Below, piece by piece: positions 22,781-37,012 of a stretch of DNA of 64,000 nt (positions are counted from its first letter, which is position 1; each line of letters starts with the position of its first letter). The position numbers and the translations under genes were made by a program. This stretch comes from Leishmania martiniquensis (taxonomy: Eukaryota; Euglenozoa; Kinetoplastea; Trypanosomatida; Trypanosomatidae): positions 713,001-777,000 of the forward strand of contig NC_090162.1 in the NCBI RefSeq assembly GCF_017916325.1. The letters run 5' to 3'. Under the pieces are notes generated by a model. The model saw nothing but the letters and a program-made list of their open reading frames with translations. It made no database searches and was not told the origin of the DNA.

Positions 22781-23569
22781 GTCCGTTTCATAACACTTTC
22801 CCCATCCCTTAACACAACACACCCAGTCAGCGACAGCACGCGATTAACGATGTGCGACCTGCTCGGTACGCCTCGTTTGACTGACGGCCCATGGCCTTCC
22901 GCCCCCTCATCGCGGGGATGTGCTGTTCACCGCCCCACACGCGCGACTCTGCTGCCGTCCTGGGGAAGAGAGAGTGATCTTGGTGCTTCGCTGCACATTT
23001 TATTGGGCGTGTGTGTATGTGTGTTCGCCTCCTCCGCCTTCGTGATATCGAAGGAGCGGTGGGGGTGGGGGTTGAGGGGAAAGATGTCAGGGCTCGACGG
23101 CTCTTCTCAGAGGGCTCTTTTTTTTGAGCGTGGCCAACGTAGGCTTGCACGTGGTGAATGTGCAAGGATGTACACAACAGAAAGCCACAGCTGAAACGGG
23201 TGAAAGCGGAAGACATGGGGCGTCTCACATCAGCGAACTCGTCACGCGCCCTCCACGGCAATGCGCAGAATGTGGAACGAGAAACCAAAGACACCCCAGC
23301 GTCCGCGCGTGCACTCCAGTACGTGCAGAGTGCACGACACCCCCTCTCTTCGACGAACAAAAAACGCGCACCGCACGGCGACAGCGCTCGTGACTCCTCC
23401 CCTCCCCCCACTTCGCAATGCCCTGCAGCGAGCATGGGCGAGAGACGAAACATGAACAGAGGGCGCAAAGACAAAGAGGGGAAGAAGAGTGCGCCCATCC
23501 GCGCGGCCTGCCTGCGCTGTCGTCGCTAGCCGCGCAACAGCGCACAGTCACCATCGATCAAGTGCAGGT

Positions 23570-26500
23570 TTACGCATTCACCAAGTAGCACGCAACGCCG
23601 TTGAGTGTCGCCTTGGTCGCCTCCGCCTCGCCGGCGCACTTCACGTGGAGCGAGAAGATCTGTGTCCGGCGCTCTGCGTCTGCGTAGACCGGAACGACGA
23701 CGCTATTAGAGGAGTGCTTCACTTTGCCTTCCGGCACCCAGCCGACCGCAATGTCTAGGCTTAGCTGCAGGGAGGACGGCGAGTTCGTCTGCACAGCTGC
23801 GAGGCAGCCGTCACCTGTGAGCAGCGCGCCCTGCATCACCAGACTCTTCGCCGCCACCTTGACTGTGACGCTCGAGTGCGTCAGCTTGCCCACAGCGGCC
23901 ACCAAGGCGAGATCCGCGAGGGGTGCCTTGGTCGCCCGCGCTGTGTGCTGCCGCAAGGCATTGAGGAAGGCCTGCGGCCGAAGTAGAGACGAGAGGTCGT
24001 ACGTCTCCGACGCACTGAACGGCGCCTTGACGCTGGCGCGCGTCGTGTTGTACTTGCGCCACAGCAGCGCGAGCCACATCTTTACCTCCTGTGGGCCATC
24101 CATGCGGTCCAGCCAGCGACTTGGCATACGGCCACTCATCAGCTCCGTCGCCTCCGCCCGCAGCGCCGCGTCAGGGAGGATGGTGCCCTCCGCCACGCTG
24201 TGCAGCGTGTCAAAAAAGGCTGACAGGTCCTTGATGAGGGCGGCGATCAAGTTCACCTCGCTGATGAAGAAAATCTCCATCGGTTCCAGGTTATTCATGT
24301 AGTTCGACATCGTCTGCGGAACGCCGTTTGCTGCGATGCCGCTACTCCTCCACACCTCCACGACTGGCATCAGGCGCTCTCGCCACTTCTCGCTGCTCTT
24401 CTGCGCCGTGTTCCCTTTTTTGCACAGCTCCTGGAGCGACTCGCGCGTGGCGTGTGCCATCTCCTCCTGCACGACACGGTCCGCGTTGTCGCACATGCAC
24501 AGCAGCGCTGGCGGGTCGACGTCCGGCATGTTCGCCTGAAGCATCGCCACCATCTTGTCGTGGTTGTCGGCGTGCGCCGCCGTCACGCCGGCCAGGAGTG
24601 GCGGCTTGTCCTTGAATAGCACATCCTCGTTGAAGTACGTGCGGATGAGGAGCTGCAGCACCTGCTCATCTGCCTCGTTCTCGAGACGGCCGCCATAGAG
24701 GCAGTCTTCGAGAACGCCGGTCAACGTCACCCAGTCCAGATTCGGCTGCTTCGCCAAGTTTGTGAGGACATCCGTCGCAGCCCTTAGGTCAGCCGGCGAG
24801 AATTCATAGTATTTGGACCAGCCCTGAGGCACGTAGGTGCGGCGCTCCTGCACCACAGCGTGAAACCAGGCCAGGCCAAAGAGCAGCCGCGCGCCAGCCG
24901 CCGGCTGCGCAGCGAGAAACGCGTTGTCCCAGAGGTTATAGGTGCGCAGCAAGTTCTGCTTCATCCCTGGCGGCGCCTCCACGGTGATCTTGTTCGACAT
25001 GCGCAGTAGTACGCTGGGGAAGAGGTCGTGTGGCTCGGTGGTGATGATGAGGCGAAAGTCCGTGCTCGGCGGGGGCATGGAGCACAGCTCGTTCTCAAGC
25101 ACCGAGGCCCAGTCCAGCACGAGGTGAAGATTCTTGAGCAGGAGCCAGTCGCCCTGCGCAGCGGAGCGCCTCACCTGCTGCAGCGCGTTTTCTGTTTGGC
25201 CACCACCAAGCGCCAGCTGCACAAAGCGCTCCTTGCCCACGAGGTGCGTCGCCACATCCTGTATCTCCATGCTCGGGTCGGCGCCGCTCGAGGTGATCAG
25301 CAGCACCGGGGCGGTAGCGCTGCTGCTAAGGATCGTCGTCTCGAGGGACATGACGGGGGCCAGTGACGTCAGCCCCAGTTTGCGCAGGATGATCTGCAGC
25401 GAGGTGGTGGACACACGGTCCGGGCGGAACGTGTAGATCCAGAGCAGTTTCTCCATGTCCGAGACGGCTGCGTTGCCATCGACGCCGTCGTCCACCGTGG
25501 GCGGTGCCAACTCGCTCTCCGGTGTGGCATGGTTCATGACGGCGGCCCACCGACTAGGGTCGTCCGTGCGCCACTTCTCCGCCAGCAGCTGCCCAGCTGC
25601 GCTGGATAAGATGCAGGCGTACTTGATCTTGCTCGACAGTGGTGCCCACGGCGGCAAGGGCGAGTCGGCCGCTGCCTTCACGTCGGTGATGGTCCCCACC
25701 AGAGCGTCCCACAGATCCTGCGAGTACTCAGCGGGCCACAAGCCGTGCAGGATGTGGAGCCCGAAGGCGATGCGGTCCTTCTTGAGCAACCCCCGCGCGA
25801 CATTGTGGAAGCAATTCTTGGTAAAGCTCGCGATCAGCGCCTGCACCTTCGCTCCTGCCTCGTCGCCCCCCTCGTGCGCCTGGAGTGACTGGGTGAATAG
25901 GGCAATGTAGTCGCTGATACCGTACTGATACATATGGTTGAGCGTCTCCATGTCGTGGATGATGAAGTAGAGAGCAGCTCCATGGTGCGCAAAGGGGCGG
26001 TACACCTCACGCTTCTCATCCAGTTCCATCTGCAGCTCGTGCGCGCGTGCGAGGGACTGCTGGATGCTGTGGGCCTGCACCTTGACCTCGTTGAGCGACT
26101 GGATGAGCTGCGTGTTTTCGAGCAGGTTACCCTGCGACTCAGCGAGGTCACCAAGGAGACGTTCCTCCAGCTTGCTTAGCTGCAGCTGTAATCCCTCCTC
26201 GTTCTTGAGTAGCTCCACCTTCTGCGTCTCCAGCTCCGGCCGCTCCTGCCGCAGCGTGATGCCGAGGAGCTGGTCTTCGAGGCCGAGGCTGGTTACGGAG
26301 AAGTTTACCTCTGTCACCAGAGCCTTGGCACCAGGAGGGAGTCGCAACTCCGACCGCCGCGAGAAGAGCATTATTCGGAAGCTTTCATGCCACTCGGCCA
26401 TCTTGTTCCCCACCTGTACCACCCGCTTCGCGCCGGCAGAAATGAAGTCGCGGCGCAGGATGGTGTACAGCAGAGGCGCAATGTCTGCCACCTCGGTCAC

Positions 26501-29500
26501 AATCAGCGTCTTCCCGAAGCGGATGGCCAACTCGAGCGTGTGTGTGAAGCGCTCGTCCTGCAGTGATGTCGTTTCGAAGACGGTGTTGGTCGTCCTCAGG
26601 TGCTCCCGCACCCAGTCCACCGCCTTGTTCGCCGGGTCGACGACGAGCGGCGTCTGCTCCGCGTCCAGCATCACCACCGCGTTCTCCATGCTGAGTCCAT
26701 CTGCCGACAGACCTTCGGACTTGTACTGGAGAAGTTCTCCCTCGGTCCGCAGGAAGTGCGTCACGTCGAGAACTTTCGGAAAGCCCAGCCGGTCACACCA
26801 TGTCTTGAGATAGCGGCGCCGACCGTACTCCGCCTCCTGGCCGAGGTAAGTCAAGAAGGCGGCAGCGACGAGGACCCGCTTCGGCATTGTGTTGTTGGCC
26901 TCCCGAATCGCGGCCGCCTCAGTGGCCCAGCGGTCCTTCTCGACACCCAGCCTGTCCAGTAGATCCGTCGCCTTGGCCAGCTCATCTTCGGCAGCTCGCA
27001 GCTTACCCCTCAGCCGCTCCGCCTCCTTACACTTCTCAGAGAAGCCCTCGCGCAGATCCTTCACCTTGGAATCAATTTTCTTGAGCCGCCTCTGCAGGTG
27101 ATCGAGCTTGGCGGCACCGTCTCGCTGGTTCGCCTCGAGCTCCTCCAGCTGCTGCGTTAGAGGTGAGATGCGCTCCGTGATGGCTGAGTACTCCAGCATC
27201 GCCTTGACCCATTCCGCCATCGGCGCCGCCGCCATGGATGCGCGCTGAATAGTTTCGGACTTGAAGAAGGAAGCGCGGTCGCGCAACAGCTTCTCAACGC
27301 GGCGGCGGATGTCGGGGGTCACATTCCTGACCTCGAAGTCAAGAATGCGCTGCTTCGCCCCACGCTCCCCGAGGAACTGCCGCATGGATTGCCACGAGAC
27401 GTCGTTCACACCGAGCAGCGCTAGAACACCCTCGAGAACGACACGAATCGCCTCCGGCGGGGATGGCAGGGAGCGGATCTCGCTGAGCTGCTCACTGCGG
27501 ATCGAGCTGACAGCGTCACGTGCCGCATCCATTATCGGCTTAATGCTCCCCAGCTCCTCCTCCACCTGTGCGCGGCTTTGCGCAATGACCGTCTGCTCCT
27601 CCTTCAGCTGCTCCTGCAGGGTTGCCGCCTCGTCACGCTGCACCTGGGACTCTTCCATGCTAGACTGGATCTCGTTCAGCGCCTTATCGGCCGCTTTCTG
27701 CATCCTCTCCACGTCCTTCTTCTTCTCCGCGACATCCTTCCTGACCTTCTCAACGCTCTCCTCCGCCTCCCGCAGCTTCGCCAAGCCCGCCTCCAGCCGG
27801 TCCGTCTTCTCCTTATTGGAGCTGCTCTTCCGGGCGAGGATAGCGCGGAATGTGTTGAGCAGCACCTGGACGTCGTGCGGCGTGGAGCGGTCCCCCATGC
27901 CTTCGTGGATGGCGTTGACCTCGCGATGAAGGTGGAAGCCTTTGTTTGCCGGGTTCGCCTCGAGCGCGGCGATTTCCTCCGTCAGGTACGTCTTGCAGAT
28001 TGTCTTGGTCATGTCACCACTCCACGTTCCCATCCACAGCAGCTCGCACTTGCTCATGAGGGCTGGGTTGGAATGCAGCCGGACAAGGAACAGCTCGTGG
28101 CGATGATCCATGATGAGGGCAACGCGCAGGTTGCGCTGCAGACGCTCCAGAAAGTAGGCGTAAATCGGCCCCATATGTCCGTCGTTCGCCGCGTCGTCGC
28201 GCATTGCCGCGAACATCGTCTCCATCTCCTCCTGCGAAAACATTCCCGGTACCTCGCCACTGCTCAGGAGACTGTTCACGTACTCGAGACACGCCGCGTC
28301 GACGATGTTGTGGTCCTCGAGGAGCAGGACCAGCGGCGCATTCTGTACGGTGGCGCGCTGAATAAAACTGCGGAGGTCGAGCCGGAACTGTTTGAGGCCA
28401 TAGCCATACGTCATATTGACCGATACCACCTCGCGTCGTTGCTGGTACGCTGCCAGAAGCACGGCGTTGCGCCGCCCCACGCCGGTGCTGCCAATCAAGA
28501 CCAGATGGCCGCCCGGGCGAGCCAGCACCCGGTCGACGTACGTCACCCAGCACAGTATCTCTGGAATGAGAGGAATATAGAGCTCTTTGAACTCGCGGCT
28601 GTACCGAACCAGTCCGCGCTCCGCCTCATCCCGCACGTCGTCGTACGCTTTCTGTCTCAGCCTCAACATCGCGTGCGGGCCACTTGCGGAGGCAGCGAAA
28701 CCCTTGCCGCCGCGTCCGTTGGCTCTCGCGTCATCGTCCTTTGCCCTGCCTTCCTCGTCGCCAGCGACGGCAGTGGTGGGCGCCTGCTCATCGGCGGTGT
28801 CAACGGCGGCGGCGTCGCTCTCGTTTCCAAGCCACGTGACAAACATTGTGGCGAAACGCTCCTCCTTTGTCGGCATCGCGTAGCCGATCGTGGCCAGCTG
28901 CTCAGAGAGAATCCGCAGCGCTTGCCGACGGTCTTCGCTGCGCGGGAGGAAGTCTGTAAAGATGCGGCTGGCCTCGTAGGCGAGCACCGCCGGTAGTGTG
29001 GTGCGGGTGTCGATGTGGTAGAGCAGCACGTTGATGACCCACTTGGTAAGGTGGCACGGGCTGAAGGAGAAGTGCGCGTACTCCTCACCCTCGAACTGGC
29101 GACGCAGCCTGTCATACACTTGCACCATGAACTGCGCCAGCTGCGTTCCCTTCTCGTAGTCTTTACCTTGACCAATGTTCGTCTGCCGCAGCAGACTACC
29201 CCAGTACGTGGTGTACACTTGCACGAGGCTCATCTTAGATGGATAGGATACAGTCACGATGCTGGCGAGCGCCAGCAACCGCGGGGTGACGGGGTAGCGG
29301 CCAGCCGATGGATTAGGGTTCATGCTGGCGACGATCTGCACGCGCTCTACCTTCACCCACTCGAGGTCCGCGTTGTAGAAGCCGTTGTACAGGATAAGCT
29401 GCTGCAGAAAAGAGTGCAGTTCCACCGTGCCGTACTTGTCCGCCCTCGGCAGATTGACGTTCTTGAGGACGATGACAAGACGCTCCCCCTCCCGTGGGCG

Positions 29501-30569
29501 GTACAGGGGCCCCGCGTTCGTGTTTGCCAGCACACACGCCTGCTCGATCTTCTGAATAACGTACGTGGAGTTGGTTTGCGCGCTGCAGTTGATCGTCGTC
29601 GCGCGCAATGCCGGCCGGGTGGAGAAGACGTAGTCAAGCAAGGCACCCTTCCCACACCCTTCCGGTCCGACGATGAAGAACGGCTTGCAACTGTGATCCT
29701 CCAAAAGCGGGCGCAGCGTGGCGACCAAGCGCTTCACCTCGACCGTCTGCACCACTGGTAGGCGACCCGCCAGTAGCCCAGCAGGAGTCAGGGAGGTCGA
29801 TAGGTCTGCCGAAAATTCGACGGCGCGCCTGAGCTTGTCGTCCCAGTACGAGTCGAAGGGGCGGCTGTCTGAGCACGGCTTCTGCTCCATTGTGGTGTAG
29901 ATCCAGCCCGCTAGCTTCGCCGCGCTGCAGGCATTGAGACAGGCGCACAGACCGCGCACCAGGGAAAAGGCAAAGTCCTGCGGATTCTTGGATGGCATCA
30001 CATGCAGCAGGCACGTCCGCAGTAAACCCATGCGCGTCGTGGCGACAGAGAAGTCGTTCAGTCGCTGTGCCTCATCGATGGCGGCGAAGACGTGCTTGAG
30101 GATGAGCGGCCGAACCACATTATTGGTGTGCAGCGACATGGATGCCATGCTCGACTCCACAACCGCCTCCAGCTGCACATCCTTCTCAGAGAAGAAGAGC
30201 ACGCCCATGCGCGACACCGTCGCCGGCGACGCGTACTCGAGGCTGTGCGTCTCGAAGATGAAGTTCACATTAGAGCCGAACTGTATGCGCACACCGTTTG
30301 GCATCGTCAGCAACTTATTATCATCGAGCACCGAGTTGAGGGACTCGATCCACTCCGGGTCGATGTCGCCATCGCACAGCACCCACGGCCGCGCCTCTTT
30401 CGGCTGCCTCACGACATCGCGCGCCGCCACCGTCAGGACACCATCGTACCACTCCCGCGTGTCGGCGTCCATGTAGCCCAGCAAGCGTCGCCGCGGTATC
30501 GCCTTGGGATTCATGACGTGCATGGGCACCGTAATTTGCATCGTCTGTAGGGCCTTGCGGAGGATGTGA

Positions 30570-30601
<32 letters not shown>

Positions 30602-33600
30602 CACCAGCACCACACCCGTGCGCTGCTGCAGCGCCTCGTACAGCTGGAGCACCTTCTTCTGCTGTGCGGGGATCGGCTGCAGGCCCAGCGCCTTGACCGC
30701 GGTCACCACCGCAGCCTCCAACTCTTTGGACGTGATGTCTCGCGACTCCGCGCCGGGGAAGATGTCCCGCAGCAGCCCTTGAAAGACTCGCGCGTCGTCG
30801 AAGGTGAGCTTGCTGAGGGTGTTCATATTCAGCGACTGCAGAATCAACTCCTCCTCGTCCCTCTGCGTTGCCGTGGCGCCCGCGTGCTCCTTCTTCCAGC
30901 GTTGCACCAGCGTACCACCCAGTCGAAGCACTGCCTTCAGCGCACGCAGACCCCAATCGTAGTGCTGCTGCCGACTCATGAGCTGCTCACAGAGGCGGAA
31001 GAGGGCGACGATGCTCTTGGCCAGTTCCCGCGCGTGCGTAAAGCCCTCGGAGAAGAGCACCGTCGACGTGATAAGCTCGTTGTCGGGCGCGCTCATCGCT
31101 ACCTCGCGGAAGAGCTGCTTCAGGTTGTCCGGCAGACGCGTGCGGCCGCCATAGCCCTTGCCGGCAGGGTTCAGCGTCACAAAGATGCCAGCGTTGGCGT
31201 TCACCATGACTTCGCTGTTCAGTAGCATGCAGCTCACCTCTTTTTTCTTGAGGGCCTGCTGAATGACCTGAATCATCTGCGAGATGGCGGAGAGCTGATC
31301 AATTTTGAGGCGGTTGAACTCGTCGAAGCAGCCCCACGCGCCACACTTGACAATGCCGACAAAGATTCGGCCCATTGCCTTGAAGTCGATGTCTTCGTCG
31401 CAGTTGAAGACAAGCACCTGGCGGCCCATCGCCGAGCCAAGGGCTTTCACAGACTCTGTCTTGCCGGTACCCGCAGGCCCGTATGGGTTACCACCGTAGC
31501 CAAGGTCCATCCCCTTGGTGAGGACGAGGTAGCAGCGGTCGGTCAGCGGCGTGTGCACCAGCTTCGCCGCGTTCCCTTGGTACTCGTAAGAGTAGTCGAA
31601 CTGGGTGTCGGCCATATGGACAGTGCAGCGGTGTTCGCCATCCGTAGACATGCGGTATCGCAGCTGCTTCCTCCACCACCACTCGTCGACGTTGCGAACG
31701 TTGCGCTTCATGAGCAGATCGACGACCTCGATGCTGTGAATGGTGTCGAGGATCAGCGCCTTCGCCTTGAGCGCCTGCACCGCGTCCAGCTCTGGCGTCA
31801 TGGCGGTGAGTCGGTCGAGCCGCTGACGGAGCGACGCGAGCAGCTGAGCAAGGGACTGTGCGGCGATCGCCTCCTCCGCTTTGCGGGCGAAGTGCACGCC
31901 TTGCGCTACCTGAAGGATTTGCGACGGAAAGTGTGCGATGCTCTGCTTTGTGATCACGTCTGGCTGCTGGACGCAGCTGATGAGAAGCTCGTGGAGCGTG
32001 TCTTGCATGGTCGCATCGAGCGCCAGCAGCCAGTCCTCCACGTCGTTGCTTGTAATCGCCACCGGCCTGCACAGCGCCACCTCCTCTCCTGCGGCGCTGA
32101 TCATGTGCGTGATGCTCGTGTTGTCACTGCTAAATGTGACAGAGTGAATGCCCATGAAGAGCTTCTTTAGATGCACTTGCACCACAGAGGGGTTCTGGCT
32201 GTGGCCGAGCATCTCGAGCAGGTCCTCGTCGCTGATGAAATAGAAGCGCGGCAGCTTCCCACGCTTTGCCTCCAGAAACTCTATGAGCGACTTCTGGCAC
32301 CGCTCCATCTGCTCAAGGATGCCCTTCAGCTTCTCGTTCACGTCCGTCTGGTTGGCGAGAGACATCACACGCGGATCGGCTTCGACCTCGCGCAAGATGC
32401 CGACGAACTCCTTGTCCATACGCTTAAAGCGAGCCTGCTCGTGCGGCAACGCGCCGCGGGCAAAGATCGGCTCCAGATACGCCCATCGACGCTGAATGCT
32501 GTTCAGCAGCGAAAGGCTCTGTGAAAGAGAAATCAGCTTTGATTCCCACCCGAACGCCTCGTCGGCGAAGTGTACAAAGAATGGGCTGTCTTTGAGCGAG
32601 TGCACGAGGGCCTGGTTGTCGCTGACCTGCGTCATAATTTCCTTCCAGTCCGTGATGAGGCGCACCTTGCTGGCGCTCTCTGTCGGTGCTGTGAGGCTGA
32701 AGGCAGCATCCAGTGCCCACTTACGCATATCCTGCAATGCCTCTCGCAGCTGAATCTCGCCGTGCGCGCGGGCGTGCAGGTGCTTCAGCTCTCCCTCCTT
32801 CGCTAGAAGCTCCGGGTAGTGGTCGAGAACCAAGCCGAAGGTAAGGCTCGTGCTCGTCGTCTCCTTGGGTATGTTGAGGAGCCGGAACATTTCGTTCCAG
32901 TGCTCCGTCATCCATCCCTCGCCGCGCACCAACTTGAGCAGCGGCACGACGTTCGCCCAGTCCGTGATCAAGTTCAGCAAGTAAGTCGCAATACAGTCGC
33001 TGCTGCTGTCTTCTGCGTTCTTCACGTCACCGCCGCCTTTGCTTGACTTCTCCTCGTCCTTCCCGGCCGCGCCGCGGGCATCTTTCACCGTTTTATTGAG
33101 CTTCGCTCGCCACTCCTTGCAGAAGTCCTCAAACTGATACGTGTGCGTGCGGAACGTGAGCCAGTCCTCGGCGCGCAGCTTCCCTAGCTCCTCCTCGAAG
33201 GTGTCGTACAGCGCCCACATGGCACTCGTCGCCTGCACGTCCTTCCTGATGTCCCGCAGCACGCTGAAGACCGGCTTCACCTGCCCGAAGAATTCGCACT
33301 TGGACTCCAGCTCCTTTGCCTGGGCCTCGAGGTCAGCCAAGTCGTGCACCTGATCCTTAAGGGACGGCATCAGCTTGTCAATAGTCTTCGTCTCTTTCTG
33401 CGCAAAGGCGTGAAGCAGCTGCGCCTTCTGCCGTCGCCACCCGTCAGCGAAGCGCTGTTCATCTTTCATGAAGCGCTGGATGAGACCGTTGAGGGAGACC
33501 CGCATCTTCGACACCGCAGCCTCCATCACCTTCGTGTGGGACGCCATCGCGTCCTTCAGATGGTCCCAGCGGGCGCGAGTGGCGCCGATGTCGATGGAGG

Positions 33601-36600
33601 CACCCACTTGCTGGCGCAGCTCCTTATTCTGCGCGAGCACCGCTTCCAGCTTCTTCTCGTAGAGGCTTTTTTGCTCCAGCGACTCCCTGTACCGCCTATT
33701 CGCCTCCCCGACCTCGTCCATCGTCGTTGGCTGTCGCTCCACAATGTTGGACACGCGCAGCACGAATTCGTCGATTTCACTCAGCGAGGCTTGGATGTGG
33801 CGGCGCATGCCGTTCAGGAGGGCCTCCTCTAGGCGACGCAGATGCTCCTCGATGCTCGCCCGCACAGGAACGGTGCTTACGGCGAAACAGTCGATCTTCA
33901 TGACGTCCTCAATCTTGTCTAACTTCTCCCGGTGCTCCTCCACCGTGCGAAATCCGTGGCTGATCTGCCCAGACATCTCTTCCATCCACGCATCTGCTAT
34001 CGAGTCCAGGTGAGGCGAGCCGTTGATGCCGCACAGACCGACAACGATGTGTGAGCGAAACGCTTTGCGGATGCGGTTGAGCTTCGAAAAGAGCTCGATA
34101 GCCCTGGTGTGCACCGTGACGATGCGGTCGCTGTTCGTAAGCGGCATCAAGGGGTACATTTCATACATCGTGCTTGCATCCTGCCGCTTGGGCTGCAAGC
34201 CGCGGAAGCGCAGCGGCACGCTGACGAATTCGCGCAGCTTGATGTAGTAGGCTTCACGGATTGCCTCGAAGCTGGGCTTGAAGTGGACAACACCTTGTCT
34301 CAGTACCAGCTCCACCTTGAACTCCGTCATCTCCTCATGCAACCTCTCCAAGCCGCGGCGGTATTGGTACTCGAGTGCCTTGTAGATCTGTCCATCCCAA
34401 TGCCGGCGCCAGTCATCATGGTCGCCCAACTGCTGCCTCGCGAGGAAGTCCTCCATCCTGCTACGCAGATCGTCGACGGTGGTGCGCCACTGCTCCATGT
34501 GCGACGTGAGATCGATGTCCATGAGGGCGATGACGCGCTGGCCGAGCTCCTCGTGGAAGCGACGGATCTGGCGGTTGGCGTTGCTGAGGGCCTCGATGGT
34601 GTTCTGGAAGCGCAGGTTGATGCCTGCGAGCTCTTGGTGATTCGTCGTGGCCACGGCCCTCGTCGCGGTGTCGGCGTACAGCACCTGTGACAAACTCTTC
34701 TCGATGGCGGGGAGGAGCATCTGGCGCGTGCACGGGAGAATCTGCGCGATCACCGTATTGTGGTTGGCGACGCACTGCTGTGTACGCAGTCCAGCGGCAG
34801 AGAGGTGCTCACAGGCGCGAATCGTGCTTTCGGCGCTGCTGCTCAGCCACCAGAGCTGCGGCGTCACCGCCGGCGACGAGCTGTCTTGCGGCCCGCTGCT
34901 TTGGGGGTCGCTGCTACCTCCGGGCGACTGTCCCAGGCCCTGTCGCACCTCCGTATTGCTCAGCCACGCCCGTACATTGCGCACCTCCTGCAGGAACTTG
35001 CGCAGTGACGGGTGCACTGTGCACACCAGAAGGTACGGGTGCTGCTGCTGTCGCTGAGCATCCTCAATCTTGGACACCACGACGGCATCTTGAAGCTCGA
35101 GCATCTTCTTCGCCATCGACTCCACCGACGCACACCAGTCCTTCATGATGGCCGCCTCCTCGTGGGCTGCTTTGTGGATGAGCTCCTGCGCGTGGGCCGC
35201 CACCTTCTTCGTGAGCGCATCTGCGGCGCCAAACACCTTGATCGCCTCCCTTGGCGCCATCACGCACTCGGCCACGCACCCTTTCGCCGCCCGCAGCCTC
35301 TGCAGCGGCGTCGTCGCACGCAGGCCGTTCTTCTCAAAGCGCGCATAGACGTGGTTCAGCTGCTCGATAAGGTGCGTGGCAACGCCCTCCATCTCGCGAG
35401 CCACAGCGCTGCGCATCCCGCCGCGACGCAGCAGCGCGCTGTGCTGCCGAAGAAGGCGCAGCTGCACGTCCGACGTCGGGGATCGGAAGAGCTGCAGCAC
35501 CCTCTTGCGTAGTCCAGGCTCGGCAAAAGAGAACTCCGCCTCGAATTGGGCAGTCCTCAACTCCCACGCGGTGGCCGACACTCCGCGCATATCGACGGCA
35601 CTCACGTCTGCGAAGATGTTCTCTGGTTGCAGGGTAGCTGGAATAGCCTCGCCCAGCGCTTGCATGCTCGCGAGCGTCTCGCGAATGTGAAGCACTGCGT
35701 GCAAGCGCTGCGCAAAGGCGTCGAAGCTCTCGTCGTGAAACATGCCGCTCTCCCAGCCGACCCAGTCCTGCCGCACCAGCCGCGCTACCGTCCTGTACCA
35801 CTGCTTGCACAGCTCAACGGCGCTCTTCAGCTCCCCGATAGGGATCCGCCATGGTGATCGCCAATCAGAGCCGTACAGCTCCACCTGACCCCGCAAATAC
35901 CCCCTCAAATCGCCCGCGACGATGCACAGCAGCGAATGTGTGTTGACTTTAACGCGTTCCGTGTTCGCCGCGCTGCTTTCGTTCCAGTAGTGGGCCAGCG
36001 CCTGGTGCACCAGCCGCAGCACCTCGGGTGCCTCTGCAAGGGTGAAGGCCTTCGAGCGCCACACAGCTGGCAGCTCTGCCTCGATAGAGATTCCGGCGCT
36101 TGACGCGAGCGCCTGTGCCCACACATGGGTGTCGATCCACACTTTCGCCAGCTCCCCCTCCGGCAGTGTTGACGTGCTGATCGAGCCCCGCCACATCGAG
36201 CTATCCAGGCTGCAGCAAGCCCCACCCTTCTCAGAGCACCTCTGCGCTGCAGCGGCCGCCTTCTGCTCCATTTTCAAAGAGCGGGAGCGGCGGGGCGCCT
36301 GCACATCCTCCGCCGCATCACCGAACGGCTCCGCTTCGTCGTCCGTGTCGTCGCCGGGGGTGGCGGTCACCTCAACTTTTGGGGTGGCCGTCTCCGTCCC
36401 CGCGACAACTGCTAAGGCGGTTCGCGAAAAGGCTTTCACGCAGATCGCGCCTTGCAGCGCCACGTCGCAGCGGCTTCCTTGTGGGCACAGCAGCGATGGA
36501 AACTGCACAATGGCGCGTGCGCCGTGCTTCGACTCGGCCACCACGTCCTCGTACAGCACCTCCATCATCTCCGCCACACCCGGTACATTTGGTAGCGCGT

Positions 36601-36952
36601 CCACGCCTCGGACGTCATCCTTGCCGGAAACGTTGTCTGAACCTAACGACACGCCCGATTTTCGCAGGAGCTTTGTGAAGGAGAGACTCTTGTCCGCCAG
36701 CTTCCCAAACTGCGTCTCCTCATCCTCACCAGTGAGCCGCACCGACGCGAGGCGACTGCCAGTAGCATCACGCACAAGCGCGCTGCACAATGCCTGCACC
36801 TCAAGCTCTAGCCTAGTATCGGGCCCAAGAGGGGCAAAAGAGAGCAGCAGCCAGCCATCGCCGCGCCGACAATGTACATGGCCACAACGGATGTGGAAGT
36901 GGCGCTGCGCAGTGCTGATCAGCTGCGACTCTACCGAAACAAGGCCAGACAT
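23570..36952 (-). CDS. DYNC2H1: cytoplasmic dynein-2 heavy chain (IFT retrograde motor)
   Basis: Protein of 4460 aa, the force-generating chain of the retrograde intraflagellar transport motor that returns cargo from flagellum tip to base. The tail covers about residues 1-1600. The AAA ring follows: AAA1 Walker A GPAGTGKT at 1825-1832, AAA2 GPSGSGKS at 2118-2125, AAA3 GPEGCGKG at 2429-2436, and a degenerate AAA4 loop GSTGVGRR at 2821-2828. The coiled-coil stalk and microtubule-binding domain lie near 3030-3290, then AAA5, AAA6 and the C-terminal region. The lead-in GGNPY to the AAA1 loop, the GKGYGGR segment and the AAA4 GVGRR are dynein-2 rather than dynein-1 features. Leishmania is known to have two dynein-2 isoforms; which one this is cannot be decided here. 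The frame runs open to 37441, but the extension crosses TA and CA repeats; the ATG at 36952 is chosen. A weak acceptor AG may lie at 37120-37119. No frameshift is seen in 13.4 kb. Confidence 0.96.
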
Positions 36953-37012
36953 GTGCGTATCAGAGGCGCGTATGATTGTCCGTGTGTGCGTGTGTGAACG
37001 TATGTTTCCGTT

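Larger units (their letters stand above)
19816..23569. other. convergent strand-switch region (likely Pol II termination zone)
   Basis: The plus-strand unit ends with the BAR gene and the minus-strand unit ends with the dynein-2 gene, so transcription converges here. No gene is supported: the frames at 21252-22430 (plus) and 21470-22255 (minus) are open mainly because 21600-21890 is very GC-rich. The left part keeps CT-rich tracts on the plus strand, and past about 22630 purine tracts replace them. It also holds a TA run (20402-20416) and a 10-bp inverted repeat (22755-22780). Known trypanosomatid convergent regions are sites of transcription termination marked by base J and histone H3V, and often carry Pol III genes; I found no tRNA here by eye. 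Confidence 0.8.
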
